Shown here piece after piece: positions 23,987 through 36,700 of a stretch of 64,000 bases of DNA. The stretch is from the NCBI GenBank assembly GCA_023238725.1, contig CM041541.1:9024884-9088883 (forward strand), in the 5' to 3' direction. The notes beneath the pieces were generated by a model. The model was not told the DNA's origin. It saw only the letters and a program-made list of their open reading frames with translations, and did not search any database. The stretch's first letter is position 1; every line of letters starts with the position of its first letter. The stretch comes from Scortum barcoo. Its lineage: Eukaryota; Chordata; Actinopteri; Centrarchiformes; Terapontidae. A program made the translations under genes and the position numbers.

Positions 23987-26900
23987 TGTGTTATGACATT
24001 CTTAAAAAAAAAAATAACATCCTCCCTGGAGATGAATTGCATTTAGTTGCCAAGCTGTTCTGTTTATGCAATAATGGAGCAACCAAAATTTAATTATAGT
24101 AAAAACATTCATTACTTTGGTTTCGTAATTGTGAGAAAATGAAGATCTTGCAAGCAGGATGTTTTTTTTTCTTTGTTGTTGTTTTTTTTCCTGTGAAACA
24201 CCTAAGGGTCAGACTAATACCTCCATTCATTTACAGGCATGACATCAATTAGTCTAACAGTCCTATTGTCTGCATAGGTATTTGAATGGATTATTTTTAT
24301 AGGGACAGATATAAGCCTGAATGCATGTCCCAGCTGCTGTGTTGAATTTTACTATTTAACTAATGCAGAAAACGCAGGGTGGAGGTTTTGTGCCCTTGTT
24401 CAGGGGGCATCTCGGCAGCACTGTCCATCGCCGGTGGTGTCAGATAGGAAAACTGATGACGAGGTAACTCAGACGTGCTGCCTTCAGACGATCACATCTA
24501 AATTCCCCACCACTTGGCACTAATGGGATTATCTGACTTTCCCCTTATTCCCCAGTAAGGTACCTCTCTCCCTTCATGTGCCCTTTTTAAAAGCATTCTC
24601 AAACCAAGCCTGGCATGTATACGGTGGACTAGGTAAAAGGTAACGTTTGAATCTCTGCTAAGCTCCAAGTGGCCCATTAGGATGATTGAGGATGATGTTT
24701 GTCCTGTTAAATGAATGAATTGTCAGCGACTGGACGTGAGTTCTGTTTATGAGAGCGACAGTGCGACAGTTCACCTAACAGCACTGTCTTCCAAAAAAAA
24801 AAAAGCCGCCCCACACTTACAGTTCATTAAACTGCTTAATGCGTGATATTCGCCGCTGTCTTATGCAATGAGTTGATGTATATGACAAGCTAAGATTTAT
24901 AGTATTGTGTAAGGTTTTTAGTGTGTTAAAACGCACCACCCTGGGTTAGTGTAAAACCAAATTAACCCATTTATTTTACCAACAGCCTTTCTGCTCTGAC
25001 GTGCACTCTGTTTGATACATGGAGGAGGGAAAAAAACAACAGAAAAGTCAAGAAAATTACAGTGAGATTTGCGGCCCTCTCCCATCAGAGCGTGGCAAAA
25101 TTCATCCACACATCTTTGCAGTGCTGGAGGCCTGTGACATAAGGAGTACTTACAGAGCTAGCTGGTAAACTACTGCTGCTGCCAGCCGGTCGAAATATCT
25201 CTCCAACTTTCTTTCTGTTTTGTCTGTTTTTTGCAGTTTACTCCCCAAATGCCTTTTGCTCGCATTTTATTCAATTAAGAGTTATTGGAGGGAAAAGATG
25301 GGAAAGTTAATTTTCAGTTAGTAAGCTTGCTGGCTTAATTGCTAATGAGGGCAATATGTTTGCACAGTTCTCCTGTCTCATGCAAGTAACTTTATCTGCC
25401 TCTTTTTGGGGCATTTTAGGCTACAACCTTGAGAGGAGGTACAATAAAAAAGCATATAAAGCACATTAACTTCCTCAAGTTTGGCCTCTCCGTTCCCCCA
25501 AAGATTGGTGCTGTTTGTTATTGGTCAGTGTTGAGAATTTGTTCACCAAAGTTGACTCTTTGCAGCATTTCTATTGAAATGAATTGATTGTGCTGTGAAT
25601 TATTGCTGTTTTATATACTGTTTTTATGGACACTTTTGCCTGGAAGTTGTCTTTCTCTCTGTTTCTATGTATTGCCTTGGCAGAGTTTTTTTTAGGTTTG
25701 AATAGGTAGAATCTGTTGACCCAGACAAACAGGTATCTAAACATGGAATCCTATTAAATCAAATGAACCTGATCCTTGCTCCCTCTTCCCATGAGACACG
25801 AGCATAACTCTCCATTTCTGGTGCACATTAAACCCAAGTCTCATCAGAGCTTTCTGAATGTTTGTCATACTGAAGATTTTTGCCATGAATCTCTTTTTTA
25901 ATTAGTGTTTGTGTCTCGACTAAAGCAAGCTTTTCCAGGCCTGTAGGTACAACTTTGCTCTAAGTGATTAAAATACATGTGAGAGATCATTTTTATATTG
26001 TCAACACATCCCATGCTCTCAACACTTTTACCTCTATGATCCTTCTGTGGCATTCAGCATAGCGCCAACAGATTCCTATTGAATATGTGAATCTTTAAAA
26101 TGATCTGACAAATATGTAGTTGAATTGTTCCAACAGGGCTCTTCAGTCCCTCTGTGTGATTCTAAAAGTGTAAAGATTGAAGCGGTATCTCATCGCATTT
26201 TATGTATGATGGGCTGAAAGACGATTGGCAACAATTAGGAGTTTTATGTAAAGACTGCTAACAAAAGGAGTAATTTCCTTATACACTGATGCATTTCTTT
26301 AACAGTGCAGTTTATGACTTTGGGTGAGGCTGTCGAAACAGAAAACAAAAGGAAGAATTGGTGGCACAGAAGGAGAGTCTGCAGAGAAAATTCATGATAA
26401 ACAAGAGCAGTGTTTTAAGATTAGATTCATTCCAGTTAGACTATTTTATAACATAAGGCATATTGTTTTTGTGCATGTCAGCCTTGCAGCAGAGAGCATT
26501 TTGTTTGAACCTAACCAACACCTTGCGTGTGTTTGATCTATTATTCCACATCACATTGTATAACATCACTTCCTGCAAAATAATCCATGTTAAGGATATC
26601 TGTAAGCAAGATACCTCACAGCCTTTATGTAGTCTTAAACATCTAACCAGTGTTTGTAGGGAGGATGTAAGCATATTCTGGTTCAGATAAGATGCAACTG
26701 TGATATCCTGTCCCTGCATGTTGTTGCTGCTGGTAGTTAACATAAAATTCCTCTCCATCCGCGGTACCCCGTCTCTGTTGCAGAAGGAGAAAAGACACAT
26801 TTGTAAGCAGCCCCTGCTTTTATTTCGATTTTTAATTTAGAGTTCTGCATTCAGATCGTGTGCAGATCAGTCGGACTGCACTGTGTTAATGGACTTCACT

Positions 26901-29900
26901 GCTCCGCCGCCAAATGCACATGTGGCAGAATATTAATTTGATAATTATTTGCACCTGAATATATTGATATTCTGTTTGTCAATTCATTATTTAATAACCC
27001 ACATTAGGATTAGAATGATTTATCATTTGTAGAAATGATTTATTATCCCAGATGTTTTAGGGGAAGTGGAAAATATGTGAATAAATCTCACATCCAACTG
27101 TAGTTTCCAGCGGTTTATGGTGACTTTGTTAAACAGACCTATGGTTAATACAGATCCTCTATTTATAACAAGCTGCAGCATCACTTACAGCTTTATAAAA
27201 AAAAAGGGATGTGTTTGTTGCTGAGGTCTCATCAGAGCAGAAGCAAGTGGAAAAAAAAGATAATGTAGAAAGTGGACGTTTTGAACATTGTTGGCACAGG
27301 ATGTAAAAAGACACCGTTATTGAACGTGTCCCAGAATTTTGCATCAGCATCCTTCGTCTGGCGATGGCCTTTTAAGAGAGCTGCTCCAGTTAGCGTGAAT
27401 AGAGAAGAGACAGAGGATGTCAGACAATTATCAGAGCCACCTGGTACACCCACGGTGCTGATGTTGCTCCCGCGTGACCTCTCCTCCAGATCTTCACATC
27501 TGATCTGCCGAGTGGCCACCTGAGTCGAGAGCCCATCTCCCACCTCTTCAGCCGCTCTGTCATAACAGCAGATGTTTAAATGGGAGCGCTCGGTTTCTGC
27601 ACTCAGAAACAGCCCTAACATGTCCCAGAGACATCAGAGAAGTTGTTTCACAGCCACTTGGTTTGGTTTTCAAGGCCGCAATGTTGACGGCAGAGGTGGA
27701 GGAGGATGGGGTGTATCATCGCAGGAGCTTGTGGGCGGACTGGGAGGCCTCTCGGCTGTTTAACTTCCATGTTGACCTTGTTTATTAATCATACAATCCT
27801 GGACAGCTGACGTTTCTCAAGTGTGATGCAGCAGAGCTCCACATAGCACGCACGGTTTATTCCAAACTCGAAGCCAGTCTGCTGGTTTAATGTCTACGCT
27901 TTTTTGATTTTACACTCTTGACTTTTTCTGTGTCACTACCAGCAGGTCACAGTTACATTTCATCCAACCATCAGGTGTCACTTCTGCTTTTAACTTTAAC
28001 TAACTGAATTGGCGTTTGAGAGACGTTTAAGTTAAAACAGTTCCAGTTCCGCACTTAAAACCACCTAAAAATTAGCAGAGTGAATTCACATTTTTTACGC
28101 ATCAAATTCAAATTTCTTTCAAAATCTATTTCCAGTACACTATTTTTTAAAATTTTACCTTGTTTCTGTTTCCTGAATGAATGACGGCGATCGCTCTTCG
28201 TCAGTGACTGAGCTGAATGTTAACACTGGCGGTGTTACACAAGGATGGCAGTCTTGACCGCAGTTATCTGCCCTCCATCACTCTCGCTGTGACCACTCAC
28301 ATTTTCACTCCCTTTCAGGCTAATAAAGATATATGCTGATTGCTCTAGCCCCCTTAGGCTGCTCATTCCCTCACTGTCATTACAGCCAACACTTAATAGT
28401 AATGATAATGATTGTCATTTACAATATTTTCCTTGAAGAGTGATCACAAGTGACGTCACGCTTCCTCTTGTACTGTATCCTGAAGAAACCAAATCAAGTA
28501 CACAGACAATTTTAATAATACATTAAATGAATTTCTGGCTTATTTTAATTGTATTATTCTCCCAATATAGTTAATAAACATTTATAAAGATTACATTGAC
28601 TTAATGTTTCCAAATATATGACAACGCCTCAGGATTAGTACGTGCAGCTTGATGCTGTTTTGCTGAAGCTGTAGAGCACACAAAAGGCAAAAAAAGCTGT
28701 AGAGCACACAAAAGGCAAAAAAATGACAGTATCTGACAGCTGTTTCAAGAAAATAGAAAGAAAAGCAAAGTTTCAAGAAAATAGAAAGAAAAGCAAAGCT
28801 GCAAAATCAACTGGTATCAACAATTTTAGCCCCTCTATTTATCTTTAAAGATATGGTACATGGATAAAGGTATGTTCATGTGTCAAATAAACTGATGTGC
28901 AATCAAACTGATGTGCTCATGTACAATTGTGGCATTTTAAAGTTTTGATTTTATGCTACTTTATACTTCTGCTGCACATGGAAAGAAGTACTGTATTTTT
29001 TTACTCCACTACATTTATTTAACATCTGTAGTTACTTGTTATGAAGCATTATTATAGATTAAAACTCCTGCCTACCCAAAAAGGTGTTTTCCAACTTGTT
29101 GGCCTACAAGAAATCAAAATTCTGTAATATTTTGGTTTTAATCGTGCAGAGCCAACAACCCAAGCCTGGTGTCTCAACTCCCAGCTACTCTGGAGATCTT
29201 GAGCAAAAAATTAATTCCTTTCTTTCTCCTTTTCCTTATTTAATAAGTGATTTAAACACATTTCTGGGCGCTGAATCGACTCAAAATCAAGCCCACAGTT
29301 GAACACAATGGTGGCCCTGCAGAGGGTCGATTGTGGCCAACTGCTGAGGTGGGACGTGGTGAACTAGCCAGGTACAGCATGTGCCTCAAAATGTTGTCAT
29401 TTCCAAGACCAAAGGAAGAGAAATGACTTTGTTTCATCTCTCTCTTTTCTCCACGTGCACCAAAGAATACAAATTTCAGTTTGTTCTCCTGGCTCCAGGA
29501 GCATTTAGAGCCCCAGAAAATCAAGCCGATGTATTTGTCCTGTCGCCCAACCCTACCATGTACTAACAGAAATGATAAAGTTCTAACTTTGCGTTAACAG
29601 TATTACCAAAAGGTCAAGACAATTCTTTATCTTGTTGCAGAAGATAATAACTTTTGCTAAAAAATGATTATCCTGCCTGCATAGGATAAAAAAATATCAA
29701 TGTTTGGGACCTTTAGGGCTTCATAATTTAATTAAAAACACTCTAAAAGGTTCCATTTTGCATAACAAGTACTTTTGAAATTACATTTTGCTGGGGATAC
29801 TTGTGTACTTTACTCAAGTAATTTTGATATAAAGTATTTTTACAGTGTGGCATTCCTACTTCCACATGTAAAATATTTCTGAATACTGATCAGTACTGAA

Positions 29901-32900
29901 CTGAGGATGAATATGACCTCAGGTAAAAGATGGAGTAAACACACAAATCGGTCTGAAAAGCATTGCTGTACTTTTGCATAATACTGCTACTACTATAAGT
30001 ACTTTGAATTTAGGAGTTTGTCAGTATAATCGGGTGATGAAAGCAGCTTTACACACAAACGGTGAATGGGTGCTGCGGATAATCGTATTGCTTACTTAGA
30101 GAAATGTGTAACACCAAAAGTACAGCTGAGTTCAGTCCAGTTTGTTGTGGTTCTTGTGTGTCAAAGCCCCCACTCAGCATTTATCCGGTTTATCATACAA
30201 CGACATCTCAAGGGGGGGCATTGGGGGGGGGTTCAGTCAATATGTCCTGGGCCTCCTGCAGTCAGCAAGCTCTGCATCAATAGAGAAAGCAGAGCCACCC
30301 TGACCTATTCAGCAGCTTCCCAGTGCTCTGATCCAGCTGAAAATGAATTCTTTAAACCTTTGGAGAGCAGAGCTGCAGAGCTGGAGCTGAGCCAGCCAGG
30401 ATCCAGCGTCCAGAGCGCCGCGTAATCTACTCAACATGACACCAAACCTGGGAAACAGCCTCCTATCAACTAGAAATCTGCGGTTTGTTTCCCACAGCAG
30501 ATTTTTTACATCGCCACAAAAAGCCAATTCTTCGATCTACCTGTTTTGTAATCTACCCGATTCATCGCTGGGCCCGCATGCTAAACCAGACTGAAAACAA
30601 AACCGGCCATACACATTCATGACCATGATTTCTCAGAACTCATCTGCAAAACATGGTTCAGGGAAACGGACGCCACCTTTTGTCTTCTCGCCCTCATAGG
30701 TGGGTCCTGTCCTCCGCCTCCACGCCGGTCAGACCTAATGCTCTGACGTCCCATGTGCTCGACGGGGCATTTCCAGTTAAAAGGTTCAGGGTTTCTGGAA
30801 ACCCGTCGATACTATTGATGGATAACTAACCAACGTCTGAAGATAAAGAATGTGCACCTGCTTGTTGTGGATCTGCTGCTATTGTCTTTTTCAGTGTTTT
30901 AAGGAAAGTCTAAAGCTGTATTATATATACACACCAACAAAACACCAAAATGCTACAAATGAACTCGACTGCAAAACTGCATCTCTTAAAACGAGCCCGT
31001 GTAGCCAAAAAAGCAGCCGCTGATGCCACAATTAAGAAAAGCCAAAACTGTAATTTAACAGCAACAACAACCTCTAGAAGCCCATCAATACAATTGATGG
31101 ATCACTAATCAAGGCCTCTGTTTTCACCTTTTAAACATTGTTCTTTTAGATTGTTTGCTTCTGAGAAATTGACAAGGCTTTTAGCGTTTTGTCAGTGTTT
31201 CTGTCCTCATCACAAACATTTATTTGTAGCGGGAGGGAGATCAGAAACAAAATGTCGACTTATATATACTGAAAATCTTGAGGGTTATTACTTTAAATAT
31301 GCAGTTTGGCCTGTTTAATTATTAAAGAACTTATATTTATGTAGCTGCCTTCCACGCTCTTATTGTTCCTGCCTCTTGCAAAGAAATCCTCTAAGGGCTG
31401 TTTTGTGATCCCTCCTCTCTGTGTGGAGTGTCAGTCAGCCTGCCTGTGCCAGAGGTGTCATTCATCTCAGCGAGGACTAAAGCTCGGGCCGAGTTCCCCT
31501 TCCAGTTTCGAACCCTCAGGCCATCGCTTGCCGGGGTGTCACTCAGGAGAGGAAGCTGACACGAGAAGCTATTTTCGAGCTCAGTCAAATCTGCAGTCGT
31601 CCGCCTCAGCCCCTCTTTGACCTCGTGTTTTCAAGAGTCGCTGGAAGATGACACTGCGGACGTACAAACAAGGGTTGCACTGAAATTGCACACCATCTAA
31701 TTTGATGAGAGCGCCCGGCCACAGAGTGCCATTTTCCAGAAGCACACATATACAGTGCCTGAATACGTTACATCACCGGGGAATGGGATGTAGTAAGTAC
31801 GGACAGCAATGCGGGGAGACAGACAGTATGCATCCCTGTCCTGCTGGATTATCCGAGGATTGCGTCAGCGACCCGAGGCGGCCGCTGAGATTTGAGTTGT
31901 GCGTGCATCAAAGTCCCGTCAACAACATTTTGTCAGGATGGATGGTGCTTCTTTCATGTTGCGCGTGGACTGCCGAGTCTTCACCCCATCTTGATTTCCC
32001 ACTGCAAAAAATGTCCCAACTTTTTCAGTGTCAGGAATCCAGCTTTAATATTTTGCACACTCAGTACTTTATGGTGCTTAAAAAAAAAAAAAGCTGTCAA
32101 AGGAAGAAACACGCCTGAAAATATCCTAGGTAGTGTGAGAGCCGCTTCCTGTTCCACCGCAGCCGTGATTTGTGAGTGGTAATGATCTGTGTCATTCAGC
32201 TTCTAACTGGGATCTCACTCTGCAGCTGACTCATATGCTTTTTATAGCCGTCTCTGTCATTCATTCCACTTTATAGCCGCTGTGTGTGTGTGTGTGTGTG
32301 ACAATACCGTCCTGCTGGGAAGAAAGACAGTGTTGATACTCAACGGTGTGTTGACTTAAAGTTTTTACATACCCGGGAGCTTAAACCAACAGGAGTGCAC
32401 TTAACTTGGCGCTTGATTTAGGAAGTACAGTTCAGGTATAGACCGGTGTCGGCTGAATTCGCTGTCTTTTCTTTTTGTCCTGCATCACTGTACACACTTC
32501 AGACCTCATGATGGCTTATGATAAATACACACATTTTATTAAAAGCATTTGTAATTTCTTACAGTCATGTAAAGGCCAGAAAAGCTTGAACAAATAAAAA
32601 TTGCTTTGGGAAATGCATTTGTTCATTTTGCTGACAAGAATTAGATGAGATGGTCAATAACATTCATATCTGTATGCTAAATATGGCATATATGTGAGTT
32701 TGCTGATTATCGTTGTTGTGCCAAAAGAGAAATTAATTAAGGTTTAAGGCCACTACCAGGTACACATTGTTTCTTGCTGCATTTTATTCACATCAGGATG
32801 GAAGATTCATAGAAAAAAAGCCAAAAGGTTAAAATATGAAGGTAAACTCAACATGACCCATTGTTTCCCTTTATCTTTACTTGGTCTTTCCTTTTCCACC

Positions 32901-33683
32901 GAGTCTTGTAATTACTTTTTAAGCAATTATTTTCAACATCAATGGAAGGACAGTTTCCTATTATTTCACTTTATTTTTTCTATAATTTAGAGGCAGTTTT
33001 TCCAAAAGTCATTTTAGATGTTCTTTGTCTTGTTCCAGTTGTGGTCTGAAGTCCAGGTCGGCCAATAGATTTAAACATACTGACATGAGCTAGAATGAAA
33101 ATTTGGCTGAATTGTATTATCCTGTTATTCATGGTGGCTGTAACATCGCCACCGAATGAGTACTGAGCGAATGCTTTTTATTTCTCTGCCGCTCAGTGGT
33201 TCCTCTTGTCTCCAGACAAATTCTCCCACAGTCCTCTCTGTGTCGGGTGACAGGCATGTGAATTGGGACGATGAGGGGGAAGCCCTGCGCGAGGGGCAAA
33301 GCAGAATGGAGGAAGAGCCGCTTTGCATGTCAGATTTACAGGAACTGTCAGCCTGAGACGGCTGCTGCCTGCAAACTGCTGTGTGTGGGTGGAATGACCA
33401 AAACTGACCCCACTTCTACAACACAAAAGTCACGGGTGGGGGAGCTGGGGTGTGATATCCATCTGAGCTGAGCTATGGATCCCCCTGAAGCCGAGCAGGG
33501 AGAAAATCTTTGCGGTATTAAACAAGGGTCAGCTCATTACGTCTCTGTGGTCGCTAATTTATGTTGTTACACTGAGCTACGAAACAGCTCAGTAATTCTC
33601 CTCATCCCTTCACATGTAGTGCAGCAGCTCGCTACCTGCTGGTCGCAAAGATCAGTACATTATGAAACAGTGTTATCTCCCCA

Positions 33684-33725
<42 letters not shown>

Positions 33726-36700
33726 CCGTGCTGAGACCTGGTCTCTCTGCTATTGGATTTGAGAATGTTTTTTGCTCTCACATTGATTGATGCTACATGA
33801 CAGCACACAGGTAGAAACCTCCCCTGAAGGCATCAGATGCACATTTTTACAACCTGCCAATTATTTTTATGTTGCAGGGCAGAAACACGAACTAGTATTA
33901 GTTTTAAATACCTTAAGTATTTTAATTGAACTTAAATTTTTAGTAATTTTACAAAGTAGTTCATGTATTTATTTGGTTACATTTTTATTTACCAAAAAGA
34001 AAAAAATATAAAAAAGATATAAAAAGATTTTAAGTTAACAAAATATAGAAAAAAAAAATATATATATACCGGAAACTAAGAGCCATGTTTAAGTTGTGAC
34101 AGAAGACAGTATGTCCTACCTGATGTAGCAGCTGGGCGCAGAGTAAGAGACTGCATGCCTCAGAAAATAAGAAGCAGTCCATGACTTGTTCTCCAGTCTG
34201 CCTCTTATATAATAGTGATCACTGTGGTGAAATTCAGATGCCAGCGCTGCTGACACTTATCTGCCAAAGCGTCAGCGTTTGAATCTTAATTTTTAAATGT
34301 TATTTTTAGGCTTCAAAAGATATGCTTGTAAGCACTGGCAGAAAACGTCTTCTCTGCGTATTTTGCATCTCTACATTAATGTGAGGATCCGAAACATCAA
34401 CACCACCTTCTCCTTGATTTCATCTTTTGAAATTTCAATTTGGAGCATTGGCCGATGTAATACCTAAAGGGGGGTTGAAAAGCTGTGTTTGCAAATGGCC
34501 AGGCCGGGGCATAAAGCTCCTGGTGGGAACGGATGGCAGCTGGGCGTCTTTCCTGTCTGTGTCCCTGGGCTTCAGTAGATTGTTTGAAGCAGACTAAGCT
34601 GCATGGTGACAGAGGCTTTTTGAGTGCCAGGTTCCCATTCACACTGATCACACATTAGACTGATCAAATCAGACTCCAGGCCTGCTTCCTGACTAACTCA
34701 ATTTGCTCTCATACGCTTCCCTTTTCACGCTGAGCACATGCACGCACACATTTACACACACACACACGCTCAGGCCTGGATGCACGCTTCGAAACGTGCA
34801 CGCAAACAGAAAACCAACAGAGAGTGGGGCAGTACCCATTGAGCTCTAATGAAAAGCAGAAAAAGCCGTTACCTTGGCAACTGCCAGCATACATCTTCAG
34901 GAGGACCCAGATTTCCTGTCTGACTGCGATCGTATTGTTTTGGTTCTCTTTTGATAGCCGCAGCATCCCTAGACAGATTATCTCACCGCTGGCAAGAATT
35001 TATGCTAAATCATCGCGAATTAAACAGCTGCCATTTGCGCAGACAGGAAGCCGCCACACTGAAAATCCTCAGTCATGGATTTAACACCCCCGACTCCGAC
35101 AGAATACCCCAAACTCTTAAAACACAAATGTAATCAATGATCTGTGTAATTTTATCTTGGCCTTGAGCCACTTTCTCCTCCACGCGTTCAGCCGTAGAGC
35201 CCCTCTACGGCGAGAGCGCTGCTGCCAAAAGCGGAGGATCATGGGAATTGTCGGTGTGATTTATCCAAATTGCCCTGTAACATACAAAGAGGTGTAGTCG
35301 CTGCAGGTTGAATGAACATGTTTATTATCACAGAATATCCACAGGAATACATGTTTTACTCCGCACTGTGAGCTCAACCTGGATTAAAATGGAGACGGAT
35401 GTCCCATCAAGGCACTAAAATCACAGCGTTGACCTTTTTTTCATGAAGGATGAGCGTGTCTCCTGGCAAACAGGTGCAGGGCTTTAACCCTCACAGTACA
35501 GTCTACTCCACACACACACACACACACACACACACTGTATCAATATGAAGTCATACGTGTCTGGAATATATTTGATTTTCAGGTCCACACTGTTCTTGTC
35601 ATTATCATTCTCATCACCATAATCAGATTATTATAATTATTATAATTGCCGGTGCAGTGTTTGTTATCTTTGTGTGTTGGTCTAAACAGGACGCAAATCA
35701 GACTCCCATGTGATCTCACAGCATTCAAAAAAGCAGGGGAGGGTTTGTAGGAGAAGCTTTACCTTTTTAGCCTGGGTGTATTTTAACCAAACGTCCAAAC
35801 GGAAACACTTTAAAACCGCGACGACAAGCGAAACATCCCACCTCCGAACCATAGATGTTCCTCTGTGGTTAAATAACACAGGGGGTAATTAACTGTGTGT
35901 GCAGTGTGTTCCCGGATGTGGCGTCCTCCTCCCTGGGATTTGTGTTTGTGATGAAGCTTCTGTAGGTGGCTAAAAACAGGAAATGTAAAACCAACAACAC
36001 ACAGGGAAAGCTGATCCTTAAACAAAAACTTGAGAAACTGCAGGACAAAAACAGTATGTCTATTATAAATTCTCATGCTATTACTTTAACCCCTTACAAC
36101 TTCATTTTTTAATTATCCTCTAATTATAAACAACAAGGTCCACATGTACACAACATATTTTGATAAAGTTTAAACAGTTTTGTTCATTTCGCATTAGAGA
36201 TTTTTCTTGTTTATTTTCGCTCTTGTTTGAAGTGGGCGGGGCTCAGCTGGCAAAAGGTGACGTGTATTTCTTTGCACCAATCAGACTGTAGTAACATTTG
36301 AATTTGGTGGATTTTGCATTGGATTTCAATGAAATGGTGAAGCAGACCTGCTGAGTGTTAAATTCTTAATAGATAATAACCAAGTGCTAACTCTGATTGT
36401 TGCTTTTCATCAGGAATGTTTAATTTATAAAGAAATATCTTTCTCGAATATGAAACAGCTTTAAAGGCTTTTAAACAAGTTCGTGTTGCTTTTGTATGTG
36501 AAAAACCTTCTTAATGCTGAACATTTTATCCTTCTCCTACTTGGTAATTACCTGATTGCTGCTAATGGTTTGTTTTGTCTGTGATTCATGACTTAGAAAT
36601 GGCTGTTTTATCCCATCGCTCGAGAGTGTCAGGCAATCAAATGGCTCTTTCAGCACCTTTCACGACCCAACGGCGAGCACATTTCTTCTCTTATTTAATG

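Noticed and set aside
31702..32118. 138-codon frame in nalf1 intron 1
   Set aside because: It has no domain or coding bias and ends in a poly-Lys run from an A tract; it is most likely a chance frame.
20949..33722. Regular short repeats checked as a possible CRISPR array
   Set aside because: They are simple GT/CA microsatellites without spacers, in a vertebrate genome.
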